NCBI RefSeq assembly: GCF_041927875.1
Contig: NZ_JBHFHN010000005.1
Length of the DNA stretch: 64,000 nucleotides
Origin: Paracoccus sp041927875
GTDB lineage: Bacteria; Pseudomonadota; Alphaproteobacteria; Rhodobacterales; Rhodobacteraceae
Direction: 5' to 3' (one strand)
Below the pieces are notes generated by a model. That model was not told where the DNA came from. It did not search any database and saw only the letters and a program-made list of their open reading frames with translations. Of the stretch, positions 36,273-44,915 are shown piece by piece. How positions within the stretch are numbered: position 1 is the stretch's first letter; each line of letters opens with the position of its first letter. The translations under genes were made by a program, and so were the position numbers.

Positions 36273-36887
36273 ATGGACGATCTGGCAATCTGGGCGATGG
36301 TCGGGCTGATCGGCTGGGGGCTGATCGGCTATCTGCTGGGGTCGATCCCCTTTGGCCTGGTCATCACCCGCGCGCTTGGCCTGGGCGATCTGCGCCAGAT
36401 CGGTTCGGGCAATATCGGCGCGACCAACGTGCTGCGCACCGGCAACAAGGGCGCGGCACTGGCGACGCTGATCCTTGATTCCGGCAAGGGCGCGGCGGCG
36501 GTGCTGATCGCCCGCTGGCTGGGTGGAGAGACCGCCGCCCTGGTCGCCGGAGCGGCGGCCTTTCTGGGCCATTGCTTCCCGATCTGGCTGGGCTTTCGTG
36601 GCGGCAAGGGCGTCGCGACCTTTCTGGGCACGATCATCGCGCTGTATTGGCCGCTGGGCCTCTTGGCCTGCTGCATCTGGCTGGTGACGGCAGCGGTGAC
36701 GCGGATCAGCTCACTTTCCGCCTTGGTCGCGGCGGCGCTGATCCCGCTGCTGGCTGCGGGGCTTCACCTGCTGCCGCTGGCGGCGACGACGGCCTTCATG
36801 GCGGTGCTGATCTTCATCCGCCACGCGCCGAATATCGCCCGCCTGCGTGCCGGGACCGAGCCGAAGATCGGCGGCAAGAAAGGCTGA
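36273..36887 (+). CDS. plsY: Acyl-phosphate glycerol-3-phosphate acyltransferase PlsY
   Basis: PlsY acylates glycerol-3-phosphate from acyl phosphate, the first step of membrane phospholipid synthesis. The 204-residue inner-membrane protein has the three conserved loops: GSIPFGLVI, GSGNIGATNVLRTG and GHCFPIWLGFRGGKGVAT. It starts two bases after the pyrX stop, so it is the last gene of the pyrB transcript. Confidence 0.96.
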   Translation: MDDLAIWAMVGLIGWGLIGYLLGSIPFGLVITRALGLGDLRQIGSGNIGATNVLRTGNKGAALATLILDSGKGAAAVLIARWLGGETAALVAGAAAFLGHCFPIWLGFRGGKGVATFLGTIIALYWPLGLLACCIWLVTAAVTRISSLSALVAAALIPLLAAGLHLLPLAATTAFMAVLIFIRHAPNIARLRAGTEPKIGGKKG

Positions 36888-36939
36888 TCCGCCGCGCCCG
36901 GCCTGCCCCCCCACTCGGATCGGGGCCACGCGGATCGGC

Positions 36940-38073
36940 TCACGCGCAGTGATCGACCTTTTGCAGATGCTGGGCCTGGGTGGCGATCTCGGCCATCCAG
37001 TCGCGCAGCAGGGCCGGATCGGCGGGGGCGGCGTGAACGCCGGGTTCAAACCGGTCGCCCAGCACCGCTTCGACTGCCAGGGCCACCGGGATCGACACCA
37101 GCCGCGCCATCGCCGTGCCGCGCGCGTCGCCATGGGCGTCCAGCACCCATTCCTTGTGCCAGCGGACACCCTTTTCGCCCTCGGCCTTCAGCGCGACGAC
37201 CAGCACCACCCGGTCTGGATCATCCGGCCCATAGGCATTGTCGCGCCAGAACTCGGCGGCCATCTGCGCCATCCGCGCCTCACCCTCGGGGCCGGTCAGG
37301 GTCTCGATCTCGGCAAAGACCGGCGTCCAGGCGTCCTTCCAGCCCTTCAGCCGGATGGTGCCGCGCACAAAGCTGCGGATCAGCCAGTCGTCGTCGAACT
37401 GGTAATCTTCGATGAACGGGATCGAGTCGCGGTTGGGGTAAACCTCGAATGTCTCGGGCACCGGCAGGGGCGCGGTGTAATCGCTGACGGCCAGCCAGGG
37501 GCGGGTGACGTCGCGGTCCTCGCCCTCCCAGACCGAGCGGGACGGCGACCGCAGCGCACGCAGTACGCCCAGCGGCGACCAACTGAACTTGTATTTGAAA
37601 TCGTTGGGGATTTTCGGAATCCCCCCGCAGTATGAGGTGAAGCTGAGAACGTCACCCGGCTGCGCCGCGCGGCGGTAATCGGCGACCAGATCATGCGCCA
37701 TCAGGTGATCGATGCCGGGGTCCAGACCGACCTCGTTTACCAGGGCGACCCCGGCCGCCGCCGCCGGGCCATCCAGCGCCCGCATCTCGGGCGAGATATA
37801 GGAACTGCTGACGAAATGCGCGCCCTTGTCCACGCAGATCGCGGCGATCGCCGGGTGCTGGTCGGCGGGCAGCATCGACACGACGACATCGCCCGGCGCC
37901 AGGGCCTCGGTCAGCGCGGGCAGCGAGAAGGCGCGGATGTCGCGGGCCACGTCGCCCACCTCGGCGCGGGCCTTTTCGACGGTCCGGTTCCAGACGGTGA
38001 CCGGATGGCCGCCCGCGATCAGCCGCCGCAGGCCGGGGATGGCCGACAGGCCGGTGCCACACCAATGGATCAT
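36940..38073 (-). CDS. Saccharopine dehydrogenase-like protein (saccharopine reductase type)
   Basis: A 377-residue NAD(P)-dependent oxidoreductase. It starts with a truncated-looking Rossmann segment (IHWCGTGLSAIPGLRRLIAGG) and has VVSMLPADQHPAIAAIC, SSYISPEMRALD, NEVGLDPGIDHLMA and SYCGGIPKIPNDFKYKFSWSP, typical of the C-terminal saccharopine reductase domain. It lies one base after the lysine-forming type enzyme, so the two form an operon; together they could run lysine to aminoadipate semialdehyde through saccharopine. The direction in vivo is inferred to be degradation. Confidence 0.85.
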   Translation of the reverse strand: MIHWCGTGLSAIPGLRRLIAGGHPVTVWNRTVEKARAEVGDVARDIRAFSLPALTEALAPGDVVVSMLPADQHPAIAAICVDKGAHFVSSSYISPEMRALDGPAAAAGVALVNEVGLDPGIDHLMAHDLVADYRRAAQPGDVLSFTSYCGGIPKIPNDFKYKFSWSPLGVLRALRSPSRSVWEGEDRDVTRPWLAVSDYTAPLPVPETFEVYPNRDSIPFIEDYQFDDDWLIRSFVRGTIRLKGWKDAWTPVFAEIETLTGPEGEARMAQMAAEFWRDNAYGPDDPDRVVLVVALKAEGEKGVRWHKEWVLDAHGDARGTAMARLVSIPVALAVEAVLGDRFEPGVHAAPADPALLRDWMAEIATQAQHLQKVDHCA

Positions 38074-38074
38074 G

Positions 38075-39130
38075 TCAGCCCTCCAGCCGGGTCAGGTTCA
38101 GGTCGAAAACATCGCGCGCGCGCCCCCAGACACCCTGGTCCAGCCGATCCAGCCCGCGCAGGCTGGGCAGCAGTTGCGCGGCATAATCCGCTGCGCTTTC
38201 CACCGGCAGAAGCGAGGGCAGGTTGTCGATGGCCATCACATCCAGCACCGGATCATCGGCCACGCGGATCACCGGCCGATCCCAGTCTGTCGCGCGGTCA
38301 TAAACCTTGATCGGCGAGAAATCCGAGGTCGGATCACAGGCGATGTCGCCAATCGCGGTCAGCTTGCGCGGCGCGGTCAGCGCATCCTTCGGCACGAACA
38401 CCGGGCAGCCGGGCTGCGCCAGGATGCAGTTCAGGAAGATGTCATGGGCCAGCACCTCGGGGAAGGGGCCGCCATGCGCGGTTTCGGCAATGTCCCATTC
38501 CGTGACCGCCATGTCCATCGCCCGGCACAGATCGGTCGCGCCGGTGCCGACCCGGCCAAGCGCCCCGATCACGATGGCGCGCGGGCGCGGGGCGGTGCCA
38601 AGGCGCGCCTCCAGATCGGCCAGCAGCGCCTGCTTGCCGCCATAAGTGTGGACCGGTCCGCAGATGCCCCCGGATTGCTGCGCGGCCCAGGCCATCAGCG
38701 TGACCGCCGCGCCCGCATAGCCCGCCCAATAGCCGAAGGCCGCGACCCGCCGGCCGCTGTCATCGACCAGATATTCAAGATCATACAGCGCCCCGCCGCC
38801 ATCGCGGAACCGGCGCAGCAGGCGCTGACCGGCGGGCTGGCCCTTGAAGGCATGGCCGAACATGATGTGGCGATGCACCAGTGGGCTGCCATCTTCGGGC
38901 AGTTCCTTCAGGCCAAAGATGATCGCGTCGCGCGGTGCGTCGGGCCAGGAAAAGGCTGGCGCAATCTCGGCCCCGGCGGCGCGATAGCCGTCGATGCCGA
39001 TGGCGCGCACCGGGCTGTCCTCCACCGTCACGCGGATGCCGCGCGCGATCAGATCGGCCACGCCCTCGGGCGTGATGCCGACACGTTCCTCGAACGGGCG
39101 CTGCTCGGCCCGGACCCACAGATGCACCAT
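38075..39130 (-). CDS. Saccharopine dehydrogenase (NAD+, L-lysine-forming type)
   Basis: A 351-residue enzyme of the AlaDH/PNT-related saccharopine dehydrogenase family (LYS1/LKR type). It has the N-terminal WVRAEQRPFEERVGITPEG, FGLKELPEDGSPLVHRHIMF, FGYWAGYAGAAVTLMAWA and AIVIGALGRVGTGATDLC segments. In the operon with the reductase-like gene it would combine lysine with 2-oxoglutarate, or the reverse. The start at 39130 gives the family N-terminus MVHLWVRAE. Confidence 0.9.
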   Translation of the reverse strand: MVHLWVRAEQRPFEERVGITPEGVADLIARGIRVTVEDSPVRAIGIDGYRAAGAEIAPAFSWPDAPRDAIIFGLKELPEDGSPLVHRHIMFGHAFKGQPAGQRLLRRFRDGGGALYDLEYLVDDSGRRVAAFGYWAGYAGAAVTLMAWAAQQSGGICGPVHTYGGKQALLADLEARLGTAPRPRAIVIGALGRVGTGATDLCRAMDMAVTEWDIAETAHGGPFPEVLAHDIFLNCILAQPGCPVFVPKDALTAPRKLTAIGDIACDPTSDFSPIKVYDRATDWDRPVIRVADDPVLDVMAIDNLPSLLPVESAADYAAQLLPSLRGLDRLDQGVWGRARDVFDLNLTRLEG

Positions 39131-39203
39131 GCTTGACCCCTTTCGTCGGGGGCCAGACAAGCAGATCGGCGCCCCGCAGGCCAGAGCCAAACGTCACCCC
39201 GCC

Positions 39204-39599
39204 CTAACGCCGGATGTCCTGCGCATCCCAGACGGCGGTCAGCGACCGGTTGCCGACCCGTTCCAGCCGCGCCAGCGTGGCCGCAAGCGCCGGGTGATCG
39301 CCGCGTTCCGCGCAGACGGCGACATCCGCCGCCACCTGCGCCAGCGAGGCCAGCCCGACCTGCCAGGCCAAGGCCCCCAGCGATTGCGCCCGCAGGCCCA
39401 GCCGGCCGGCATGGCCCTCCGCTTCGGCCTCGGATCGCGCGGCGGCGGCCAGCCCCTCCAACGCGGCGGCCAGTTCCTCGGCGGCGCGGCCGATCACCAG
39501 TTCGGCCGCCGTTGCGCCCAGTTCATCATAAAGTTCCACCACGCGGCGGCCATCCACCCGGATGCCTTCGTCATGGCGCAGCACCGACAGTTCGGTCAC
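39204..39599 (-). CDS. Hypothetical helical protein
   Basis: A 131-residue protein I do not recognise. It is alanine- and leucine-rich and looks all-helical, without signal peptide or membrane helix (for example ELVIGRAAEELAAALEGLAA). A GTG start at 39599 is chosen because a perfect GGAGG (39606-39610) is six bases upstream; earlier in-frame starts have no such signal. It lies between the saccharopine genes and the divergent carbonic anhydrase gene, sharing a 136-base intergenic region with the latter. Confidence 0.6.
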   Translation of the reverse strand: MTELSVLRHDEGIRVDGRRVVELYDELGATAAELVIGRAAEELAAALEGLAAAARSEAEAEGHAGRLGLRAQSLGALAWQVGLASLAQVAADVAVCAERGDHPALAATLARLERVGNRSLTAVWDAQDIRR

Positions 39600-39735
39600 G
39601 TCCAACCTCCAACACTTGCGTCCCCACGCAAGGCGCAACCTGCCACCGAAGCCTTTAGAAAATCTTTCTCGCAGTCGCAGAAATATGTCGAATTGCGCGC
39701 ATCGGCGGCCTATCAATCAGCGTGGAGGAGAAAAC

Positions 39736-40392
39736 ATGCCGCTGACCGTTGCCAAACCGCTGCCCAATTACCTTGTCCAGCGTTACACAGGCTGGCGTGC
39801 CACCACCTATAACGACAATCGCGTCTGGTATCGCCGCTTGGCCGAAGATGGCCAGCGGCCGCGCGCCATGGTGATTTCCTGCTGCGATTCGCGGGTGCAT
39901 GTCACCTCGATCTTCGGCGCCGATACGGGTGAGTTCTTCATTCACCGCAACATCGCCAACCTGGTGCCGCCCTACAAGCCCGACGGCTTGCAGCACGGCA
40001 CATCGGCGGCGGTGGAATACGCGGTGCGCGCGTTGAAGGTCGCCCATGTGATCGTCATCGGCCATACCCATTGCGGTGGCGTCAAGGGCTGCCACGACAT
40101 GTGCTGTGGCGCCGCCCCCGAGCTGGAGGAAAAGACCAGCTTCGTCGGCCGCTGGATGGACATTCTGCGCCCCGGCTATGACCGTGTGAAGGATCTGGAC
40201 GCCGACCGCCGCCTGCGCGCGCTTGAGGAACAGGCGGTCATCGTGTCGCTGGAAAACCTGATGACCTTCCCCTTCGTCAAGGATGCGGTCGAGGCCGAGG
40301 ACATCTCGGTCCACGGCCTGCTGCACGACATTTCCGCGGGCGATCTTTACGAATATGACGCGGCGCAGGGCTTTGTGACGGTGACCCGCTAA
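39736..40392 (+). CDS. Beta-class carbonic anhydrase
   Basis: Interconverts CO2 and bicarbonate in the cytoplasm with a zinc ion. The 218-residue protein has CCDSR (Cys49, Asp51, Arg53 as the CxDxR motif) and HTHCGG (His110, Cys113 as HxxC), which together give the Cys-His-Cys zinc set. FFIHRNIANLVPP and HGTSAAVEYAV are conserved family segments. GGAGGAG lies seven bases upstream of the ATG. The gene ends three bases before the end of the opposing MuiA-type gene. Confidence 0.96.
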   Translation: MPLTVAKPLPNYLVQRYTGWRATTYNDNRVWYRRLAEDGQRPRAMVISCCDSRVHVTSIFGADTGEFFIHRNIANLVPPYKPDGLQHGTSAAVEYAVRALKVAHVIVIGHTHCGGVKGCHDMCCGAAPELEEKTSFVGRWMDILRPGYDRVKDLDADRRLRALEEQAVIVSLENLMTFPFVKDAVEAEDISVHGLLHDISAGDLYEYDAAQGFVTVTR

Positions 40393-40395
40393 GCG

Positions 40396-42003
40396 TCAGT
40401 TCAGCACCTTGCCCTGCGGCCAGTCCAGCGTCGTGGTCAGGCTGATGTCCTGCGCGGCGCCCTTGGGCAGGGTCAGATCCCAGGCCAGCAGGCCACGGCG
40501 GTCGTCGTAATCGACCGTGGAGGGGGCCGGGTCGGCGCTGAAGCTGACCTTCAGATCGTCCTGTTCGGAATAGGGCACGCGGTCGATCACGCGCAGCGGC
40601 CAATCCTCATTGGTCTGGTTGCGAATGCGGATCGTCACCTGTTCCACCTGCCGGTTGGCGCTGGACAAAAGCCCGCGTTCACCGCCCGACTTCTCTGCGA
40701 CGATGCGTTCCAGCACCAGCCCGTCAATCGGGCCGAAGCCCAGCTTCAGATCCTCGCCGGGCGGGGTCAGGGGGATCGCCTGCTGGCCCACCATCGCGCC
40801 GTCGACGAACAGGCTGGCCGGGCCGGGCAACAGCATCTGGCCGCTGTCATTCACCGTATCGGCCACCAGATAGGCGCTTGGGTCGGCCAGCGGCACCGCC
40901 TCGGCGATCAGGCTGTGGGTGATGGGCGCGCTGTCCAGCCGCAGGCGAAGGTTCTCGACACCGGTGCGGATGTCGACGGCATTGCCATAGCGCCAGGTCA
41001 CGGTCGCGCCCTGCATGTCGATCTGCGCGGCCTCGGCGACATGGCCCATCCGCGCCATTTCCATCGGGGCGGGGGCGGCCATCGCCACTTCGGCCGCGGC
41101 GTCATAGACCACCGGATCATCAGCGCGCACCAGCTGCGGGTCCAGCACGCTGGGCGTGGCCCGGTCGGATGGGCGCGCCGTCGACAGCACCAGATCGACG
41201 CCCAGCCAATCCTCGCCCGTCGATTGGGCAATCAGAACGCCGCGATCCAGGGTCAGGCCGGGGGTGCCGGTCAGCCGGGTCAGCCGCAGGTCATAGACCG
41301 GCTGCCAGCTTGCATCGGCGGTAAAGCTGGTGACCTGCACCGGCACCGGGCCATCCTGATCGGCCTGCACGACCAACGTCAGCGCGGCCTTGGCACCCAT
41401 CCCGTCGGTCAGCGCGGCTAGTGCCTGCTGCGCGTCGGCAAGCGCGTCCTCCGCGTCCTTGCGCGCGGGTTCCAGGGCGCGGGCCTCGGCCTCGGCCGTC
41501 TGGGCGGCCTCCAGCGCGACAAGCGCCTCGGCCCCGACCTGACGCGACAGGGCGATGGGGTCATCGGCCCCGGCCTGCGACAGGCCGCGCAGAAAGGCGA
41601 TCTGTTCCTGCGCCGCCCGCGCCTTCAGCAGCACCCGGTCGATGCGGACCTGCGCCTCGGCCAGCCCGGCTTCGGCGGCGCTGACGGCATCGCGCGCGGC
41701 TTGCAGCGCCGGGGGCACCGGGCCGGTTTCGGGCGGCAGGCGGCCGCTTTGCAGATTGACCGCGCCCAGGGTGACGCCCCCAGGCATCTGCACGCGCAGG
41801 CTGGCGGCATCGGTGCCCTGCGGCAGGTCGGTCAGCACGATCTCATGGCTGCCCTTCGGCAGCGTGACCTCTGCCTGCCGCGTGACACTCGCCCCCCAGG
41901 GATACAGCGTCACCGCGCTGACCCGGCTTTGGGCGTCAAAGCTGTCGGCCAGCATCGGCAGCGGCAGGATCAGGGCGGCAGTGATCAGCAGCAGGGCGCG
42001 CAT
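40396..42003 (-). CDS. MuiA-family / DUF4139 domain protein, secreted
   Basis: A 535-residue protein with an N-terminal Sec signal peptide (RALLLITAALILPLPMLA). It has an N-terminal DUF4140-like beta domain (VSAVTLYPWGASVTRQAEV), a coiled-coil stretch rich in Ala, Glu and Arg (about residues 95-190) and a C-terminal DUF4139 beta domain (ASWQPVYDLRL, LVADTVNDSG, VRVIDRVPYSEQDDLKV-like). Family members are called mucoidy inhibitor A; the molecular role is unknown. The start at 42003 is supported by GAGG six bases upstream. Its promoter region has repeated TGTGCA motifs. Confidence 0.85.
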   Translation of the reverse strand: MRALLLITAALILPLPMLADSFDAQSRVSAVTLYPWGASVTRQAEVTLPKGSHEIVLTDLPQGTDAASLRVQMPGGVTLGAVNLQSGRLPPETGPVPPALQAARDAVSAAEAGLAEAQVRIDRVLLKARAAQEQIAFLRGLSQAGADDPIALSRQVGAEALVALEAAQTAEAEARALEPARKDAEDALADAQQALAALTDGMGAKAALTLVVQADQDGPVPVQVTSFTADASWQPVYDLRLTRLTGTPGLTLDRGVLIAQSTGEDWLGVDLVLSTARPSDRATPSVLDPQLVRADDPVVYDAAAEVAMAAPAPMEMARMGHVAEAAQIDMQGATVTWRYGNAVDIRTGVENLRLRLDSAPITHSLIAEAVPLADPSAYLVADTVNDSGQMLLPGPASLFVDGAMVGQQAIPLTPPGEDLKLGFGPIDGLVLERIVAEKSGGERGLLSSANRQVEQVTIRIRNQTNEDWPLRVIDRVPYSEQDDLKVSFSADPAPSTVDYDDRRGLLAWDLTLPKGAAQDISLTTTLDWPQGKVLN

Positions 42004-42118
42004 CGGGAACCTCATCAAATGATGCCCGCAGCTTGTCGCGCCGCAGCCGAAAAGCAAGCACGGCCCGCGCGCCCGGCTTCATTGTTGCGTGAACGCCGGG
42101 CGCAACGCGCGCCGCCGG

Positions 42119-42167
42119 TGTACAGACTGTGCACAGCCCGTGCCGATCCTGTGCACGCGCTGTGCAG
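42119..42167. repeat. Cluster of TGTGCA repeats
   Basis: TGTACA (42119) and three TGTGCA copies (42128, 42150, 42161) lie in 49 bases. The second forms the perfect palindrome CTGTGCACAG (42127-42136). Start-to-start spacings are 9, 22 and 11 bases; 11 and 22 place copies on the same DNA face. The cluster lies between asd and the MuiA-type gene, both on the minus strand, and may be an operator for the latter. Confidence 0.5.
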
Positions 42168-42184
42168 GCCAAGTTATTGAGTTG

Positions 42185-43207
42185 TCACCCCTTTTGCAGG
42201 CAGCGGCTGCCCAGCAGCTCGGCGATCTGCACCGCATTCAGCGCCGCCCCCTTGCGCAGGTTGTCGGCGACCACCCACAGGTTCAGCCCGTTCTCGATGG
42301 TGCTGTCTTGGCGGATGCGGCTGACGAAGGTCGCGAACTCGCCCACGCTGTCCTTGGGGGTGATGTAGCCACCCGGCTCGCGCTTGTCGATCACCATGAT
42401 CCCCGGCGCCTCGCGCAGGATGTCGCGGGCCTCGTCCTCGTCCAGGAAATCCTCGAACTCGATGTTGATCGCCTCGGAATGGCCGACAAACACCGGCACG
42501 CGCACGCAGGTTGCGGTGACTTTGATGCGGGTGTCCAGGATCTTCTTGGTCTCGGCCACCATCTTCCATTCCTCGCGGGTGTCGCCGCTGTCAAGGAACG
42601 CGTCGATCTGCGGGATCACGTTGAAGGCGATGTCCTTCGGAAAGGCCTTGGCGGGCACATCGACGGTGGGGTTGTAGACCGCCTTGGTCTGGTCCCACAA
42701 TTCGTCCATCGCCTCTTTACCGGCACCCGAAACCGACTGATAGGTGCTGACGACAACGCGCCGGATGCGGGCACGGTCGTGCAGCGGCTTCAGCGCCACC
42801 ACCATCTGCGCGGTCGAGCAGTTGGGATTGGCCACGATCATCTTTTCGCGATAATGTTCAATGGCTTCGGGGTTGACCTCGGGGACGATCAGCGGAACCG
42901 CCGGGTCCAGCCGATACAGGCTGGAATTGTCGATCACCACGCAGCCCTGGCTGGCGGCGATCGGCGCATAGGACTTGGTCGCCTGCGAGCCGATGGCGAA
43001 CAGGGCCATGTCATAGCCGGTGAAGTCGAACCCCTCGATGTCGCGGGTTTTCAGCGTGCGGTCGCCAAAGCTGACCTCGGTGCCCAGGCTGCGGCGCGAG
43101 GCAAGCGCCACGATCTCATCCACCGGGAACTGGCGTTCCTCAAGAATGGCCAGCATCTCGCGGCCGACATTGCCCGTCGCACCGGCGACAACGATCCTGT
43201 AGCCCAT
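42185..43207 (-). CDS. asd: Aspartate-semialdehyde dehydrogenase
   Basis: Reduces aspartyl phosphate to aspartate semialdehyde, leading to lysine, threonine, methionine and diaminopimelate. The 340-residue protein has the NADP site VAGATGNVGREML, IDNSSLYRLD, the catalytic-cysteine segment NPNCSTAQMVVALKPL and VSTYQSVSGAG. Length and ends are normal. Confidence 0.97.
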   Translation of the reverse strand: MGYRIVVAGATGNVGREMLAILEERQFPVDEIVALASRRSLGTEVSFGDRTLKTRDIEGFDFTGYDMALFAIGSQATKSYAPIAASQGCVVIDNSSLYRLDPAVPLIVPEVNPEAIEHYREKMIVANPNCSTAQMVVALKPLHDRARIRRVVVSTYQSVSGAGKEAMDELWDQTKAVYNPTVDVPAKAFPKDIAFNVIPQIDAFLDSGDTREEWKMVAETKKILDTRIKVTATCVRVPVFVGHSEAINIEFEDFLDEDEARDILREAPGIMVIDKREPGGYITPKDSVGEFATFVSRIRQDSTIENGLNLWVVADNLRKGAALNAVQIAELLGSRCLQKG

Positions 43208-43269
43208 CGAAAACCTCCTGATCTGGCGAAGGCCCCGGTTTAGCGCAGGGCGACGCCAAGGGAAAGCGG

Positions 43270-43887
43270 TCAGCGGATCAGGTCGATGCGCGGGTCGTGG
43301 CGCATCAGGCCTTGCACAAAGCCCGCCTCGGCGCGGAAATCATGCGGCACCTGATCGGCCCGGCGCCGCCCCGACAGCGATAGCGAGGTGAAAAAGTCAA
43401 AGCCGAACAGCGTCAGATGGTCCAGATCCGACCGCGCCAGCAGGTCGATCATCATCGCCCCGGTCGTGGGCGGGGCGCGCAGCAGATCGTGCAGGCGGTT
43501 ATAGTCGGCCAGCGGGTGCAGGTAGAAACCGGGGCTGTGCGCATCGCGCCGCGCCAGCCGCTTGCGCTTGGGCGACATCCACAGAATGCGCGGCTTGCCC
43601 AGCCGGTCGCGGTCCTCGGGGCGCAGGCTGGTGGCAAGGGCCAGCCAGTCGGTGCGGCTGCCATGGCTGTGGGCCAAAGGCATCGGCGCGCGGTTGATGC
43701 GGATCACCAGATCATGCCGGTCGATAGCCGCGCCGTGGTCGCCATCAGCCAGGGCGCGGGCATTGCCGACAAGCGCGACCGAGCGCCCCGCCAGATCGGC
43801 CAGAAGATCGGCCTGCGGCACCGACAGGCTGGCCAGCAGGGCCTCATTCCGCATGGCGCGCGCGATATAGAACCGAAGTGGGGTCAT
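43270..43887 (-). CDS. Sialyltransferase-like (GT29-type) protein
   Basis: A 205-residue protein with the core of family 29 glycosyltransferases: GRSVALVGNARALADGDHG followed by IDRHDLVIRINRAP resembles the L-motif, and TTGAMMIDLLA with LTLFGFDFF resembles the S-motif. No signal peptide, so it acts in the cytosol. It is shorter than most GT29 enzymes. It overlaps the GT4 gene upstream by four bases and forms an operon with it. The donor need not be sialic acid; another activated sugar acid such as CMP-Kdo is possible. Confidence 0.65.
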   Translation of the reverse strand: MTPLRFYIARAMRNEALLASLSVPQADLLADLAGRSVALVGNARALADGDHGAAIDRHDLVIRINRAPMPLAHSHGSRTDWLALATSLRPEDRDRLGKPRILWMSPKRKRLARRDAHSPGFYLHPLADYNRLHDLLRAPPTTGAMMIDLLARSDLDHLTLFGFDFFTSLSLSGRRRADQVPHDFRAEAGFVQGLMRHDPRIDLIR

Positions 43888-44915
43888 GCCAGCAACCGCC
43901 GATAGACGCGGACCAAGGCGGCCGCCTCATCCTCAAGCCGGAAGCCGTTTTCGACGCGGGCGCGCGCAGCGATCCCGCCCGCCGTGCGCTTGGCGGCATC
44001 GTCCAGCCAGGGCGCGATGGCGGCGGCTAGGGCCGGGATGTCGTCGGGCGCGACCAGATCGCCGGTGACGCCGGGGGCGATCAGCTCCTCGAAGGCGCCG
44101 ACGCGGGTGGCGACCACGGGCACGCCGCAGGCCATCGCCTCCAGCGGGGTCAGGCCGAAGCCTTCCCACCGCTGCGGGGCGACATACAGATCAAGCGCGG
44201 CATACCAATCGGCCATGCGGTCGACGGGCACTTCGGGCAGGAACAGGATACGGTCAGACAGCCCGGCGGTGGCGGCCTGGTCACGCAGGTCATCCAGAAA
44301 GCCACCGTGGCCCTCGGTCGCGCGGCCCATCACAAGGGCGGTGACGCCGGGGCGGGTGGGCAGCAGGTCAATCATCGCGCGCACAAAGGCATCGGTGCCC
44401 TTTTGCGCGCGGATGCGGCCATAGCAGCCGACCAGCAGCCCATCCGGCAGCCCCAGCCGGGCGCGCAGCGCGGCGCGGTCATCGGCGGGGCGAAAGGCAT
44501 CGGCGTCGATCCCGTGCAGGATGACGTCGGCGGGCCGGTCCAGATAGGCCGCCGTCCGCGCCGAGGTCGCCACGATCCCGTCCATCTGCCCGATCAACCA
44601 TTTCGTATAGCCCGAATGCGCCCGCTGGCTGGCCGAGGTGAACAGCAGTTTCAGCGGCAGCCGCAGGATGTGCCTGAACGCCAGCCCCAGGGCCATTTCC
44701 GTATTGCGCCGCGCGTGCCAGACGCGGGTGCGGTTGCGCGGCAGCATCGCCACTCGCGCCAGCGGCAGATGCGGCACCTGCGGCGGCAGGCCCGGCCCGG
44801 TGGCGACGATGCCGATCATCCGCGCCTGCACCGGCACCAGCCGCACCACGGTCGCCGTCACCCCCGACAGCCGCCGCTTGAGGTTGGGGGCGATGACGTC
44901 GATCTCAGGCATCAC
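43884..44915 (-). CDS. GT4 glycosyltransferase, similar to LPS core mannosyltransferase LpcC
   Basis: A 343-residue GT-B glycosyltransferase. The N-terminus EIDVIAPNLKRRLSGVTATVV resembles rhizobial LpcC, a lipopolysaccharide core mannosyltransferase, and the C-terminal half has VGCYGRIRAQKGTDAFVRAM and EGFGLTPLEAMACGVPVVA, the nucleotide-sugar site. It probably adds a sugar to the lipopolysaccharide core on the cytoplasmic side. Two adjacent ATGs (44915, 44912) overlap the end of the MFS gene by about 8-11 bases. Confidence 0.78.
   Translation of the reverse strand: MMPEIDVIAPNLKRRLSGVTATVVRLVPVQARMIGIVATGPGLPPQVPHLPLARVAMLPRNRTRVWHARRNTEMALGLAFRHILRLPLKLLFTSASQRAHSGYTKWLIGQMDGIVATSARTAAYLDRPADVILHGIDADAFRPADDRAALRARLGLPDGLLVGCYGRIRAQKGTDAFVRAMIDLLPTRPGVTALVMGRATEGHGGFLDDLRDQAATAGLSDRILFLPEVPVDRMADWYAALDLYVAPQRWEGFGLTPLEAMACGVPVVATRVGAFEELIAPGVTGDLVAPDDIPALAAAIAPWLDDAAKRTAGGIAARARVENGFRLEDEAAALVRVYRRLLA

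Noticed and set aside
42119..42167. DnaA-box cluster or replication origin
   Set aside because: TGTGCA copies do not match the DnaA consensus and no AT-rich unwinding region or origin gene is near.
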